Assembly (NCBI GenBank): GCA_029780695.1
Contig: JAKOYD010000164.1
Location: 1-64,000 of the forward strand
Direction: 5' to 3'
Length of the DNA stretch: 64,000 nucleotides
Source: Pseudomonadota bacterium
Lineage (GTDB): Bacteria > Pseudomonadota > Gammaproteobacteria > Burkholderiales > Burkholderiaceae_C
Shown here: positions 48,995 to 58,236 of the stretch, in pieces
Position numbering within the stretch: position 1 is the stretch's first letter
Layout: each line of letters opens with the position of its first letter
The notes under the pieces: generated by a model
What the model was told of the DNA's origin: nothing
Databases searched by the model: none
What the model saw: the letters and a program-made list of their open reading frames with translations, nothing else
Made by a program: the position numbers and the translations under genes

Positions 48995-49948
48995 TCAACC
49001 CCCGTGCGACGCGATCCAGCTTTGGTAATCGGGATGCTCGCGCAAGGTCTTGAAGCAGAAGCCGCGCGCCTGCAGGCCGCTGACCAGCGGCTCCAGCACC
49101 GCGGGCGCCCACGGGTCCTGGCGCGACCAGATGCCCAGGTGCGCCATCAGGATGTCGCCAGAGCGGATGTCCTGCAGCGCTTTTTTCAGCAGCGCGTCGT
49201 TGGGGTACTGGCCGCTGGGCAACTCGTCGCCCAGAAAGCCGGCGGGCGCCCAGCCGACGTGCTTGAAGCCGCAGGCCTCGGCGGCGGCCAGCAGCTTGGG
49301 CGATGTCTTGCCGCCCGCGGCCCGGAACAGCGGCAGCACCTTGTGCTGCGTGACCGACGCCAGCCGGTCGGCCGCCAGCTGCAGGTTGCCGCAGTACTGC
49401 GCGGCGGTCCAGCTCATGGTCTTGCCGGACTGCGCGCCCGATGAGGGGCGAATGCGAAAGCGCGCCTCGCCGCCCGGTTGCGCGGGCGGCAAGTCGGCCT
49501 GCCAGTAGGCGTGGTCCCAGGTGTGGCTGGCGAATTCGTGCCCTTCGGCGGCGCGCGCCTTCCACCACGGCGCCCAGTGCTTGCCCAGCGTGCCGTCGCC
49601 CTCTTTCGTGGCCTCTTGCGCGGCAAAGAAGGTGGCGCGCACGCCGCGCTGCTTCAGCACGTCGGCGATCAGCGGCGCCACGCCCATGTGCCCGGTGTCG
49701 AAGGTCAGGTACACAGGCTTGCACGATTCCGGTGCTTTTTGCGCCGCAGCGCTGGTCCCAAAAGCGCAGGCAGCTATTGAAAAAATAGCAATCGCCAATG
49801 CCTGTAGGCGCCCCCTAGTCGTCGAACCAGAGGCCGCGGAGCAGGCCAGTCGGGGACGCCGCGGAGCGGGCTTGGCCCGGCCGCCAGCGTCGTCCCCCTG
49901 GGGGGAAGGCGCGCAGCGCCTCAGGGGGGGGCTAATTCCTCGGCGCAT
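48995..49948 (-). CDS. Polysaccharide deacetylase (NodB-type)
   Basis: An exported enzyme removing acetyl groups from a polysaccharide. The NodB domain has YLTFDTGH (first Asp) and HEFASHTWDH (His-X3-His pair), then GDILMAHLG near the end. The start is unresolved. The ATG at 49948 gives an Arg-rich N-terminus of ~55 residues encoded by one dispersed repeat, followed by a hydrophobic signal (ALAIAIFSIAACAFGTSAAAQ, split here only by repeat borders) largely encoded by another. A TTG at 49798 would start at the signal itself. SIAAC could serve as a lipobox. The gene ends within the repeat-rich region with the beta-propeller gene just upstream. Confidence 0.8.
   Translation of the reverse strand: MRRGISPPLRRCAPSPQGDDAGGRAKPAPRRPRLACSAASGSTTRGRLQALAIAIFSIAACAFGTSAAAQKAPESCKPVYLTFDTGHMGVAPLIADVLKQRGVRATFFAAQEATKEGDGTLGKHWAPWWKARAAEGHEFASHTWDHAYWQADLPPAQPGGEARFRIRPSSGAQSGKTMSWTAAQYCGNLQLAADRLASVTQHKVLPLFRAAGGKTSPKLLAAAEACGFKHVGWAPAGFLGDELPSGQYPNDALLKKALQDIRSGDILMAHLGIWSRQDPWAPAVLEPLVSGLQARGFCFKTLREHPDYQSWIASHGG
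49731..49800 (-). repeat. ATAGC-type repeat forming the deacetylase signal peptide
   Basis: TTTTTGCGCC, CAGCGCTGG, CAGCTATTGAAAAAATAGC: both AT-rich and GCGC arms are present. It encodes most of the hydrophobic signal segment. Confidence 0.75.
49833..49932 (-). repeat. CCCCCTGGGGGG-type repeat before the deacetylase
   Basis: GCCGCGGAGCAGGCC, GCGGAGCGGGCTTGGCCCGG and CCCCCTGGGGGGAAGGCGC are shared with 62585-62699. It runs to the beta-propeller stop codon. Confidence 0.85.
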
Positions 49949-50969
49949 GATCCAGCGTCCACACACCGTGCGGTGACTTGCCCACCTTGACCTGGTGCAC
50001 CACCTTGCGCTGCTTCACGTCGATCAGCGTCAGGCGGCCCGCCCAGCGCGATCCGACCATGATCAGCGAGCCGTCGGCCGAGATGTCCATGCAGTCCGGG
50101 CCGGCAGGGGCGGCAAAGGTGTCGACCGCGGTGAACTTCTCGTAGTCGATCTTGCTGATGGTGTTGGCCACGCGGTTGCTGACGAACACGTGGCGCCCGT
50201 CGCCCACGGCGCGAAAGGCGTGCGCGCCCTTGCCGGTGGGAATGGTCTTGACCAGCTGCGGCGCCTTGCCGCCGGCCACGTCGTACACCTCGACGCCGTC
50301 GCCGCCCGTCAGGCCCAGCAGCAGGTGCTTGTCGTCGGGCGTGACGAACACGTCGGCCGGCATGGGGCCGGTCTTGACGCGGTGCTTCAGCGTCTGCGTG
50401 GCCAGGTCGATCACCACCAGCTCGTCGCTGTCCTGCATGCTGGACCAGACGGTGGTGCTTTTCGTGTCGATCCACAGGTGGCTGGGCGTGCGGCCGGTGG
50501 GAATGCGCTTGACCAGCGTGGGGTCGGTGCCGTTCCAGCTGTAGATGTCGATGTGGTTCAGGCGGTTGGCGGCCGTCACGAACCACTTCATGTCGGGCGA
50601 AAAGCGCAGGTGGTACGGGTCGCGGATGCCCCGCACCGTGCGCTGCACCTCGGCCGTGCGCGGGTCGATGAAGGTGAGCGAGTCGCTGGCGGCGTTGGCC
50701 ACGATGACCGATTTTTCGTCCGGCGTCAGGTAAAGGTGGTGCGGCTCCTTGCCGGTGGGGATGCGCTTGACCTCGGTCCAGCGAATGGGGTCGATCACGC
50801 TGACGTTGCCGTCCAGCGAATTGAGCACGAACACCGGCGCGCCCCAGCGCGGCGCGGCGGGCGCGGCGGCCGGCTGCGCGCGCAGCCAGGGCACCGGCAG
50901 CGCCGCCAGGCCCAGCACGGTGGCGGCGCGGCGGCGCGAAAGCGAAAGTCGGAAGGCAGATGGAGTCAC
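49932..50969 (-). CDS. Exported YVTN-type beta-propeller protein
   Basis: A 345-residue protein of repeated blades such as NVSVIDPIRWTEVKRIPTG, SLTFIDPRTAEVQRTV and ELVVIDLATQTLKHRV: the YVTN beta-propeller pattern. The N-terminus has an Arg-rich then hydrophobic segment (SRRRAATVLGLAAL) indicating export. The start (GTG at 50969) is chosen to sit just before this signal; no strong ribosome-binding site exists and an earlier GTG at 51041 is possible. Role unknown; such proteins bind ligands or partners outside the cytoplasm. Confidence 0.8.
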   Translation of the reverse strand: MTPSAFRLSLSRRRAATVLGLAALPVPWLRAQPAAAPAAPRWGAPVFVLNSLDGNVSVIDPIRWTEVKRIPTGKEPHHLYLTPDEKSVIVANAASDSLTFIDPRTAEVQRTVRGIRDPYHLRFSPDMKWFVTAANRLNHIDIYSWNGTDPTLVKRIPTGRTPSHLWIDTKSTTVWSSMQDSDELVVIDLATQTLKHRVKTGPMPADVFVTPDDKHLLLGLTGGDGVEVYDVAGGKAPQLVKTIPTGKGAHAFRAVGDGRHVFVSNRVANTISKIDYEKFTAVDTFAAPAGPDCMDISADGSLIMVGSRWAGRLTLIDVKQRKVVHQVKVGKSPHGVWTLDHAPRN

Positions 50970-51046
50970 GGTGGAGGATGGAGCAAAAGCAGCGCGCAAG
51001 TGTAGGTCTTGTGGGTCTGGCGCCTGACAGCAGACGTTCACTTAAC

Positions 51047-51859
51047 ATGCCGGCCATGCAACGCGTGGACATGGACGGCGTTTTTCTTGAGGTAGCGCAA
51101 ATTCCGGCGCCCACCGGGGCCGGCGCGGCGCTGCCGCCGCTGGTGTTTCTGCACGAGGGGCTGGGCTCGGTCGACATGTGGCGCGACTGGCCGGCCAGCC
51201 TGTGCGCCGCCACCGGGCGCGCCGGCATCGTGTATTCGCGCCAGGGTTACGGGCGTTCCAGCCCGGTGGCCGACGTGCGCGGGGCGCCGCGCCGCCACCC
51301 CGATGGCACGCGCTCGGGCCGTCTGCAGCCCGACTACATGCACCGCGAGGCGCTGGAGGTGCTGCCGCGGCTGCTGGCGCGGTGGGGCATCGAGCGGCCC
51401 GTGCTGGTCGGCCATTCGGACGGCGCCACCATTGCCCTGATTCACGCCGCGCACCACCCGGTCGCCGCCTGCGTGGCAATGGCGCCGCACGTGATGGTGG
51501 AAGACATTTCGGTGCAATCCATCGACGAGGCGCGCCGCGCCTTCGAATCGACCGACTTGCGCCAGCGGCTGGCGCGCTACCACGACGACGTGCAGGCGGC
51601 CTTCTGGCAATGGAACGACGTCTGGCTGTCGCCCGCGTTCCGCGACTTCGACATCCGTGACGAGGTGCGCGCCATCACCGCCCCGCTGCTGGCCATTCAG
51701 GGCGTGGACGACCAGTACGGCACCATGGCGCAGGTGGACGACCTGGCCGGCGCCGTGCCGCACGCGCGCCTGCTCAAGCTGGCGGCGTGTGGCCATTCAC
51801 CGCACCGCGACCAGCCGTTGGCGGTCAACCAGGCCATCGCTGCTTTTTTGCAGGCGTAA
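51047..51859 (+). CDS. Alpha/beta-hydrolase
   Basis: A 270-residue hydrolase. The nucleophile elbow is GHSDG with Ser, VFLHEGLGSVDMWRDWP holds the oxyanion region, and ACGHSPHRDQP carries the C-terminal His. QGVDDQYG supplies the likely acid. The substrate is unknown. The start at 51047 or 51056 gives the normal beginning. It is divergent from the propeller gene with a short gap, and no ribosome-binding site is obvious. Confidence 0.88.
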   Translation: MPAMQRVDMDGVFLEVAQIPAPTGAGAALPPLVFLHEGLGSVDMWRDWPASLCAATGRAGIVYSRQGYGRSSPVADVRGAPRRHPDGTRSGRLQPDYMHREALEVLPRLLARWGIERPVLVGHSDGATIALIHAAHHPVAACVAMAPHVMVEDISVQSIDEARRAFESTDLRQRLARYHDDVQAAFWQWNDVWLSPAFRDFDIRDEVRAITAPLLAIQGVDDQYGTMAQVDDLAGAVPHARLLKLAACGHSPHRDQPLAVNQAIAAFLQA

Positions 51860-51979
51860 GCAGGCCCCATCCGGCCGGGCGACAGACGCCGTTCCGACAC
51901 GGCTTGAAGGCCGGCGCTGACGCGGGCGAGGCCGGCGGCAGCCTATCGTGCGGTCATCCAACCACCGGGGAGACCGACC

Positions 51980-53377
51980 ATGTCCCGATCATCCATTTCT
52001 GCCCATCACACCGCATCCCGCCGCTCACCGCGTCGCTGGGGCGCGCCTTCCATCGTGCAACTGGCGTTGGCGCTGGCTGCCCACGCCCCCGGCGCGGCGC
52101 TGATCGGCACCGGGGCGCTGGCGTTGGCGGCGCCGGCACATGCCCAGCGCGCGGCCGCCGCGGCGCAGCCGCAGATCGACCGGCTGGAAGTCGGCTCTGA
52201 CGCCGGGCTGGCCCCGGGCGCCGAACTGGAGCTGCGCCTGTATGGCACGCCGCGCGGCCAGGCCTCGGTGCGCATCAGCGCGGCCAAGCCGATCAACGTG
52301 GTGCTGAAAGAATCGCCCGCCGGCAGCGGCGAATACGTGGCGTACTACACCATCAAGCGCGCCGATGGCCTGGCCGTGGGCCAGGGCGTGCGCGCCACGC
52401 TCAAGCGCGGCCGTCTGGCGACCACGGCCAACTACAGCATCCCGTCCACGGCGGGGGCCGGCACGCCGCCCCCGTCGCCCGCGGCTGGGCTGCGCATCGA
52501 CCGCTTCACCGCCGCGCCGGTGGCGCGCCTGTCACCGGGCACCGAATTGATCTTCACCGCCCAAGGGGCGCCCGGCGCGCGCGGCAGCTTCGACATTGGC
52601 GGCGTCGCCAGCGATATCCCCCTGCGCGAAATCAGGCCCGGGGTGTACGAAGGGCGTTACACGCTGCGGCGCGAAGACCGCATGACCGCCGCCACGCCGG
52701 TGGTGGCCAGCCTGAGCGCGGGCGGCCAGGTGGTGCGCGCCAATCTGGCCCAGCCGCTGGTGGCCGACGTATCGCCACCCAGCGTGGCCAATCTGGCGCC
52801 GCGCGAAAACGAGCGCGTACCGGCCGGCGTGGTGTATGTGTCGGGCAATTTCGAGGACCGGCGCGGCAGCGGCGTGGACCCGCGCAGCGTGCGCCTGGCG
52901 CTGAACGGCCGCGACGTGACGGGCGAGACACAAATCACCGCCCAGTCCTTCAGCTACCGCGGTCAACTGCCGCCCGGCGCCTATAGCGCGCAGCTGACCG
53001 CGCGCGACGTGGCCGGCAACGAATTGCGGCGCGACTGGCGCTTTGAAGTGGGCAGCGGCGCGGCCGCGGCGCCGATGGACGTGCAGCTGAGCGGCCCGGC
53101 GGGCGACGTGGTGGACGGCCGCACACCGGTGGTGATTCGCGGTCGTACGGCGCCCGGCGCCACGGTGCAGGCGCGCGTCACCGGTCTGCTTCAGGTGGCC
53201 GGCCCGATCGGTCTGGAGCAGGAATTGCTGAACCAGACCTTGACCGCCGACGGCGCGGGCCAGTTTGCCTTTCAGTTCCAGCCCGCGGGGGCGCCAGGAT
53301 CACGCTACGACATCAGCGTCAACGCCACGCAGAACGGGCGCAGCGACAACGCGCGTTTGCGGCTGACGCAGCGTTGA
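51980..53377 (+). CDS. Secreted protein with repeated Ig-like domains
   Basis: A 465-residue protein I cannot assign to a named family. A signal segment ends APAHAQ near residue 56. Two similar beta-rich units follow (GSGEYVAYYTIKRADG and RPGVYEGRYTLRREDR mark equivalent strands), then an Ig-like part (VAGNELRRDWRFEV) and a last domain with NQTLTADGAGQFAFQF. The pattern suggests an envelope or surface protein made of tandem beta-sandwich domains. GGGGAGACC precedes the ATG. Confidence 0.75.
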   Translation: MSRSSISAHHTASRRSPRRWGAPSIVQLALALAAHAPGAALIGTGALALAAPAHAQRAAAAAQPQIDRLEVGSDAGLAPGAELELRLYGTPRGQASVRISAAKPINVVLKESPAGSGEYVAYYTIKRADGLAVGQGVRATLKRGRLATTANYSIPSTAGAGTPPPSPAAGLRIDRFTAAPVARLSPGTELIFTAQGAPGARGSFDIGGVASDIPLREIRPGVYEGRYTLRREDRMTAATPVVASLSAGGQVVRANLAQPLVADVSPPSVANLAPRENERVPAGVVYVSGNFEDRRGSGVDPRSVRLALNGRDVTGETQITAQSFSYRGQLPPGAYSAQLTARDVAGNELRRDWRFEVGSGAAAAPMDVQLSGPAGDVVDGRTPVVIRGRTAPGATVQARVTGLLQVAGPIGLEQELLNQTLTADGAGQFAFQFQPAGAPGSRYDISVNATQNGRSDNARLRLTQR

Positions 53378-53393
53378 GCCGCGTCAAAACGGG

Positions 53394-54125
53394 TCAGGCC
53401 TTGAGCAGCGCGAGCTGGTCCGCGCTCAACCAGCGCCACTGACCCGGCGCCAAGTCGGCGGGCAGCACCAGCCCGCCGATTTGCGCGCGGTGCAGTGCGT
53501 CAACCCGGTTGCCTACGGCCGCCACCATGCGTTTGACCTGGTGGTATTTGCCTTCGGTCAGCGTCAGCAGCAAATGGTGGCCAGCCGCGGCTTCGGCCCG
53601 CGCGGCCGCCACGGGTTGGGGGTCGTCGTCCAGCACCACGCCGCCGCGCAAGCGTTCAAGCTGGCGCGCGTCGATCGGATGGCGCGTGCGGGCTTCGTAC
53701 AGCTTGGGCACCAGATGGCGCGGCGAGTTCATGCGGTGAATGAATGCGCCGTCGTCCGACAGCAGCAGCAGCCCGGTGGTGTCCTGGTCCAGCCGGCCCA
53801 CGGCCTGCACACCGGCCACCTTGCCCGTGGTGGGCCGCTGGCGCAGCGGCGGCGGCAGCAGCGTGTACACGCTGGGCCAGGCACCGGGCCGGTGCGAACA
53901 CTCGTAACCCGCTGGCTTGTGCAGCATGACGTAGGCTCGCGCGTGGTACGTCCACGGCTGCCCCTGCACGCTGTAGTGCAGCGGCGCGGCGCCGATCACG
54001 TCCACCTCGGCCGCCGGGTCGCTGCAGACGTGGCCATTGACCGCGACCAAGCCGCGCTCGACCAAGCCGGCGCACAGGCGGCGGGTGCCAAAACCCTGGG
54101 TAAACAAAAGCTCGCTGAGGCGCAT
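53394..54125 (-). CDS. RsuA-family 16S rRNA pseudouridine synthase
   Basis: A 243-residue enzyme. The N-terminal S4 domain (MRLSELLFTQGFGTRRLCAGLVERGLVAVNG) is followed by VMLHKPAGYECS and the catalytic GRLDQDTTGLLLLSDDG with the active Asp. TEGKYHQVKRMVAAVGNRV is the C-terminal signature. The RsuA-type modifies U516 in 16S rRNA in E. coli; that target is inferred from family. The start at 54125 begins the S4 domain. Confidence 0.93.
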   Translation of the reverse strand: MRLSELLFTQGFGTRRLCAGLVERGLVAVNGHVCSDPAAEVDVIGAAPLHYSVQGQPWTYHARAYVMLHKPAGYECSHRPGAWPSVYTLLPPPLRQRPTTGKVAGVQAVGRLDQDTTGLLLLSDDGAFIHRMNSPRHLVPKLYEARTRHPIDARQLERLRGGVVLDDDPQPVAAARAEAAAGHHLLLTLTEGKYHQVKRMVAAVGNRVDALHRAQIGGLVLPADLAPGQWRWLSADQLALLKA

Positions 54126-54292
54126 CGTGGATGTGACTGACTGAGGACTGACTGAGGTGGCAAGGAGTCTGCCACGTTGCCCGCCAACCCACGTCAACCA
54201 GCCGCTGCGCGCTGAAAATTCAAGCGATTGGCCGGTCTGGATGCACTTGGGACGTTGACCCCCCGCCCCCTCACGGGGCGGTGGATTCGCCC

Positions 54293-54637
54293 TTACGCGG
54301 CGGCGGATTCGCCGGGCGCGGCCGATGGCGACGACGGCTTGCGGCGCGCTGCATCAATGGCCAGGCGCGCGGCCAGTTCGGCACGCATGGCGGCATCCAG
54401 CGGCGACCGACACAGACCGGCGTCGGCGTAGTGCAGGTTTTCGTACAGCGCGGCGGCGGCCGGGCTTTGCGCCAGCAGGGGCTGCCAGTCGGTGCCGGCA
54501 TCGGCCAGCAGCGCCGCCAGGCGCGCGGCCACGGTGCGGTATTGGTGCGCGTCGACCGGTTGCGCGCTGGCATCCAGCCGCTCCAGCAACTGCGCCACGA
54601 TGGCAGCGCTTCGGGTGGGGGCTTGCAATGTCTTCAT
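54293..54637 (-). CDS. Small conserved-looking protein of unknown function
   Basis: A 114-residue, Ala-rich helical protein that I do not recognise. It has a central segment QYRTVAARLAALLADAGTDWQPLL and a C-terminal ENLHYADAGLCRSPLDAAMRAELAARL, suggesting a folded helical bundle, then a Ser/Pro/Ala tail. The start at 54637 was chosen as the ATG before the helical part. A GC-rich stem without a T-run (54263-54281) follows it. No motif suggests a role. Confidence 0.6.
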   Translation of the reverse strand: MKTLQAPTRSAAIVAQLLERLDASAQPVDAHQYRTVAARLAALLADAGTDWQPLLAQSPAAAALYENLHYADAGLCRSPLDAAMRAELAARLAIDAARRKPSSPSAAPGESAAA

Positions 54638-54699
54638 GCCTTGCCAATTGGGGGCCCAAGGCACGAATGCAAGACCGTCGGCAGGTGCGCGCGAGCCCT

Positions 54700-54775
54700 C
54701 CGATAACTTCTATTTTGATAGCGTTTTGCGCAAGCCAGACAGGCGCTAGCGGCCAAAAACGCTTTTAATTTTTAA
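54700..54775 (-). repeat. ATAGC-type repeat before the DUF3820 stop
   Basis: TTTTGATAGCGTTTTGCGC, GGCGCTAGCGGCC, then AAAAACGCTTTTAATTTTT. It fills the gap and touches the DUF3820 stop codon. Confidence 0.75.
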
Positions 54776-55011
54776 CGTGTGCGCAGCGGATCGAGCAGGC
54801 GGCGCAGGCCGGCCTGGTCGATCTCGTGCATCAAGACCAGCAGGCGACCCACCTCGCCGCGCGGAAAACCTTTCTTGGCAAACCAGGTCAGGTACGCGCC
54901 GGGCAGGTCGGCGATCAGCTGGCCTTTGTACTTGCCGAACGGCATGGCCAGCGTCACCAGTCGCTGCAGTTGCTCGGCGTCGGGTGGTGCCGGGTCGGCC
55001 GGCAGGTTCAC
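54772..55011 (-). CDS. DUF3820 protein
   Basis: A 79-residue protein: MPFGKYKGQLIADLPGAYLTWFAKKGFP, then GEVGRLLVLMHEIDQAGL, a classic DUF3820 (putative quorum-sensing-regulated virulence factor-like) sequence. Its biochemical role is unknown. The GTG start lies 7 bp after the aminotransferase stop, so they form an operon. The stop falls at the edge of a dispersed repeat. Confidence 0.85.
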   Translation of the reverse strand: MNLPADPAPPDAEQLQRLVTLAMPFGKYKGQLIADLPGAYLTWFAKKGFPRGEVGRLLVLMHEIDQAGLRRLLDPLRTR

Positions 55012-55018
55012 GCGCTGG

Positions 55019-56218
55019 TCAGCCGAGCGCCTGGGCCAGCCGCGCGATGCCTTCGCGGATCTTGTCTTCACCCACGGTGGCAAAGGACAGGCGCAGCGTG
55101 CTGGGGTCGGGGTTGGCGCAGAAGAAAGGCGCGCCGGGCACGAAGGCCACGCCTTGTTCAATGGCGCGCTGGGCCAGCGCCGCGCCGTCGGCCAGCTTGC
55201 CGCCCGCGCCCGTCAGCCGCGCCCACACGAACAGGCCGCCCTGCGGCGCCACGAAGTCGATGGCGTCGCCCAGTTCACGCCGCAGCGCGTCGACCATGAC
55301 GCCGGCGCGCTGGCCGTACACCTGCCGCACGCGCGCCAGCGTGGCGGGCATGTGGCCGCCGGCCAGGTATTGCGCCGCCGTGGCTTGGGCAAAGGTGCTG
55401 GTGTGCGCGTCGCTGAACTGCTTGCACATGGTGGCCTTGCCCAGCAGATCGGGCGGCGCCACCATCCAGCCCACGCGCAGGCCGGGCGACAGCACCTTGC
55501 TCAAACTGCCGCAGTGCACCAGCCAGTCACGGCTACCCGGCACTTCGTGGCTCAGCGCCAGCAGGCTGGGCGGCGGCGGCGCGTCGAAGTACAGGTCGCC
55601 ATAGGGGTCGTCCTCGATGATCAGCGTCTGCGTGCGCACGGCCAGCTCGAGCACGCGTTTACGGCGCTCCAGCGACAACAGCGCGCCGCTGGGGTTGCCG
55701 AAGGTGGGAATGAGGTAGACGAAGCGCGGCTTGTGCTCGGCAATCAGTTGCTCCAGCCGGTCCACGTCCACGCCCTGCCCGTCGATGGGCGCGCTGACCA
55801 GGTCGGCGCCGTACAGGCGGAAGCACTGGATGGTGGCCAGAAAGGTCGGCCCTTCGACGATGGCCTTGCTGCCCGGGTCGACCAGCGTCTTGCCCAGCAG
55901 ATCCAGCGCCTGCTGGCTGCCGGTGGTGACGATCAACTGGTCGGGCGACACGCCCTGCACGCCCTTGGACTGCATGAAGGTGGCCAGCTGCTCGCGCAGC
56001 GGCGGGTGGCCCTCGGTCGCGCCGTATTGCAGCGCCGCGCCGGGGTTCTGCGCCAGCGCCGCGTTCACCGCCGCCTGAATGCCGGGCACGTCGAACAGTG
56101 CGCTGTCTGGGAAGCCACCGGCAAAACTGATGATGCCGGGCTTGCCCAGCAGCTTGAACAGCTCGCGGATGGCGGAGGTTTCGACGTTGGACAGGCGTTG
56201 GGCGAGTGGCAGTGTCAT
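55019..56218 (-). CDS. PLP-dependent aminotransferase (fold type I)
   Basis: A 399-residue enzyme similar to 2-aminoadipate/LysN-type and MocR-like aminotransferases but without a DNA-binding domain. ISFAGGFPDSALFD at the start, TTGSQQALDLLGK, IPTFGNPSGA and EDDPYGDLYFD are present. The PLP-binding Lys is in GSLSKVLSPGLRVGW. The substrate is not evident. The start at 56218 gives the typical N-terminus. DUF3820 is co-transcribed. Confidence 0.9.
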   Translation of the reverse strand: MTLPLAQRLSNVETSAIRELFKLLGKPGIISFAGGFPDSALFDVPGIQAAVNAALAQNPGAALQYGATEGHPPLREQLATFMQSKGVQGVSPDQLIVTTGSQQALDLLGKTLVDPGSKAIVEGPTFLATIQCFRLYGADLVSAPIDGQGVDVDRLEQLIAEHKPRFVYLIPTFGNPSGALLSLERRKRVLELAVRTQTLIIEDDPYGDLYFDAPPPPSLLALSHEVPGSRDWLVHCGSLSKVLSPGLRVGWMVAPPDLLGKATMCKQFSDAHTSTFAQATAAQYLAGGHMPATLARVRQVYGQRAGVMVDALRRELGDAIDFVAPQGGLFVWARLTGAGGKLADGAALAQRAIEQGVAFVPGAPFFCANPDPSTLRLSFATVGEDKIREGIARLAQALG

Positions 56219-56325
56219 GGCGCAATGGGTGGTTGAAGCCCTATTGTCGCCAAAAGCCCGGCCATGACATGAAGCGTTCCGTCGAACGATCAAGGCACTT
56301 CTAACCCGAAGAAATTTTTTGCATA

Positions 56326-56356
56326 TTGTCAATTTTTTAACGAGTTTGCATTAAAT
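56326..56356 (+). promoter_or_regulatory. Candidate promoter of the CTERM/collagen pair
   Basis: In a distinctly AT-rich stretch, TTGTCA (-35-like) is followed after 17-19 bp by TTAAAT. It lies about 50 bp upstream of the CTERM gene start. Weak but the only good candidate. Confidence 0.4.
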
Positions 56357-56402
56357 TACACACTGTATTTGGATTGCGCCGCGCGCGTATGGAGGGCAAG
56401 GA

Positions 56403-57158
56403 ATGATGCCAAGCGGGATACGACGAACCCACGCGTGCCTGTGTGCTGCGTTGCTGGCCACGGCGGGCGCGGCCCATGCCCAGTCCAGCCTGGACGTGCC
56501 GGCCGGTGCCAGCCAGACGCTGGCCGGCGGCTCGATGGACATGGCCTGCGGCGACGTGAGCGTGGAAGGCACGCTGGACCTGGTCGGCGGCACACTGACC
56601 GGCGTGCGCCACCTCCGCGTGGCGGCAGGCGGCCAGCTGATCCTGGGCGCCGGCTCGATCACGCTGGCCGGCAACTGGGCCAATGCCGGCACGCTGTCGG
56701 CCGACACCGGCAGCGTGAACTTCGTCGACGACGCGGCGTGCGCCACGCAGTCAACGGTCAGTGGCAACAGCACCTTCCACGCGCTCACCATCACCAGCGC
56801 GAACAACAAGCTCTACCAATTCGCCGCCGGCAGCACGCAGACCGTGCAGCACGCACTGACGTTGAGCGGCGTGCAAATCCAGTCCACCACCGCCAACTCG
56901 CCCGCCACCATCCACCTGCTGAAGGGCGGCACGCAAAACCTGGCGGCGCTGTCGGTGCAGGACATGGCCGCGACCGGCCAATGGCTGGCCCCGGACCAGA
57001 CCAACCTGCTGGTCGGCGGGCGGGTATCGCGCTGGTTTGCCGGCTCGGCGGACCTGCGGCCGGTGCCGGCCAGTTCCACCTTGTCGCTGCTGGGCATGGC
57101 GCTGGCCATTGCCGCACTGGCGGCACGCCGCCGGCGCCAGGCCCGGTCCCACGGATAA
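56403..57158 (+). CDS. Exported protein with IPTL/PEP-CTERM-like sorting tail
   Basis: A 251-residue protein. The signal peptide ends AAHAQ. The body is beta-rich and repetitive ([31 protein letters not shown]), like a small parallel-beta or adhesin-like domain. The C-terminus has [26 protein letters not shown] split as a short Val-Pro motif, one hydrophobic helix and an Arg cluster: the layout of IPTL/PEP-CTERM signals recognised by exosortase-type systems. GGAGGG precedes the ATG. It is co-oriented with the collagen-like gene 28 bp downstream. Confidence 0.8.
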   Translation: MMPSGIRRTHACLCAALLATAGAAHAQSSLDVPAGASQTLAGGSMDMACGDVSVEGTLDLVGGTLTGVRHLRVAAGGQLILGAGSITLAGNWANAGTLSADTGSVNFVDDAACATQSTVSGNSTFHALTITSANNKLYQFAAGSTQTVQHALTLSGVQIQSTTANSPATIHLLKGGTQNLAALSVQDMAATGQWLAPDQTNLLVGGRVSRWFAGSADLRPVPASSTLSLLGMALAIAALAARRRRQARSHG

Positions 57159-57186
57159 AAACAAATCACCTTCGAGGAGTCCCCCC

Positions 57187-58236
57187 ATGAACCGATTCGT
57201 CCCGCGCTCTCCCCTTGCTCTGGCCGTGGCCTGCGTGCTTGGCGCTGCTGCGCTGCCCGCCGTCGCCGCCGACATCACGCTCACGGCACCTGCCGGTGGC
57301 GGTGTGGTATTCAAAGGCCCGTCCAGCACGCTCATGGGGATTGATGCCGCTGGCAAGGTGCAAGTCCCCGCCCTGCCCTCGACCACCGGCACGCAGGCCG
57401 GCGTGGTGTGTTATGACGCCGGCGGGGTGCTGGTGAAATGTCCCGACACCTATGGCGCGCAAGGGCCTGCAGGGCCCACAGGACCGGCGGGAGAAAAGGG
57501 CGATACCGGCCCCGCGGGGCCAAAAGGTGATGCGGGCGCGCAAGGGCCCACAGGGGCAAAAGGTGACACCGGCGCGCAGGGGCCCACCGGGCCAAAAGGT
57601 GATACCGGCGCGCAGGGGCCCACCGGGCCAAAAGGTGACACCGGCGCGCAGGGGCCCACCGGGCCAAAAGGTGATACCGGCGCGCAGGGGCCCACCGGGC
57701 CAAAAGGTGATACCGGCGCGCAGGGGCCCACCGGGCCAAAAGGTGATACCGGCGCGCAGGGGGCCGCAGGCGCAAAAGGCGATACCGGCCCGCAGGGGCC
57801 CGCCGGGGCAAAAGGCGATACCGGCGCCACGGGCCCGGCGGGTGGTGGCATCTTTACGGCGGTGTACGGCAATCCGCTGGCCAATAACACCCGATACACG
57901 TCTGTCATCAACGGCGCCATCGCCAATGCGTCAGACACCGTGGCCGACGTGGCCCTGCGGTGGCCTCAGGCCTGCACGGCATCGAGCCTTCGCGTCAGCA
58001 CCGACGCCGCGCTACCCAACAACCGGACTTACACGATCACCCTGACCAAAGGCGCCACGGTGGGCGCCGCCGCAACGGCCACCGCGCTCACCTGCACGGC
58101 CACGACGGCCACGCCGTCCTGCACCGACAGCACGAACTCGGTGACCATCAACGCGAACGACTTCGTCGCGTTCAAGATCACCGGAAACAACACCTCCAAC
58201 AGCGTGCGCATGTACATTTCGGCGCTTTGCCAATAA
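57187..58236 (+). CDS. Collagen-like secreted protein
   Basis: A 349-residue secreted protein. The signal peptide ends AVAA at residue 28. About residues 90-220 are some 43 Gly-X-Y triplets rich in [12 protein letters not shown] units, forming a bacterial collagen-like triple helix. A globular beta-rich C-terminal domain (about 222-349), with several cysteines, may be the trimerising head. GAGGAG lies upstream. Such proteins usually sit on the cell surface or in biofilm matrix. Confidence 0.92.
   Translation: MNRFVPRSPLALAVACVLGAAALPAVAADITLTAPAGGGVVFKGPSSTLMGIDAAGKVQVPALPSTTGTQAGVVCYDAGGVLVKCPDTYGAQGPAGPTGPAGEKGDTGPAGPKGDAGAQGPTGAKGDTGAQGPTGPKGDTGAQGPTGPKGDTGAQGPTGPKGDTGAQGPTGPKGDTGAQGPTGPKGDTGAQGAAGAKGDTGPQGPAGAKGDTGATGPAGGGIFTAVYGNPLANNTRYTSVINGAIANASDTVADVALRWPQACTASSLRVSTDAALPNNRTYTITLTKGATVGAAATATALTCTATTATPSCTDSTNSVTINANDFVAFKITGNNTSNSVRMYISALCQ
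57521..57840 (+). repeat. 36-bp tandem repeat of the collagen-like gene
   Basis: Equivalent CAAAAGG anchors fall at 57521, 57557, 57593, 57629, 57665, 57701, 57737, 57773 and 57809, a strict 36-bp period (12 residues). Central copies are nearly identical, so copy number may vary between strains. Confidence 0.93.

Noticed and set aside
57450-57938. A long Pro/Ala/Gly-rich open frame antisense to the collagen-like gene
   Set aside because: The 36-bp periodic sequence is free of stops in several frames. The sense frame has signal peptide, Gly-X-Y triplets and a globular head; the antisense one has none of these.
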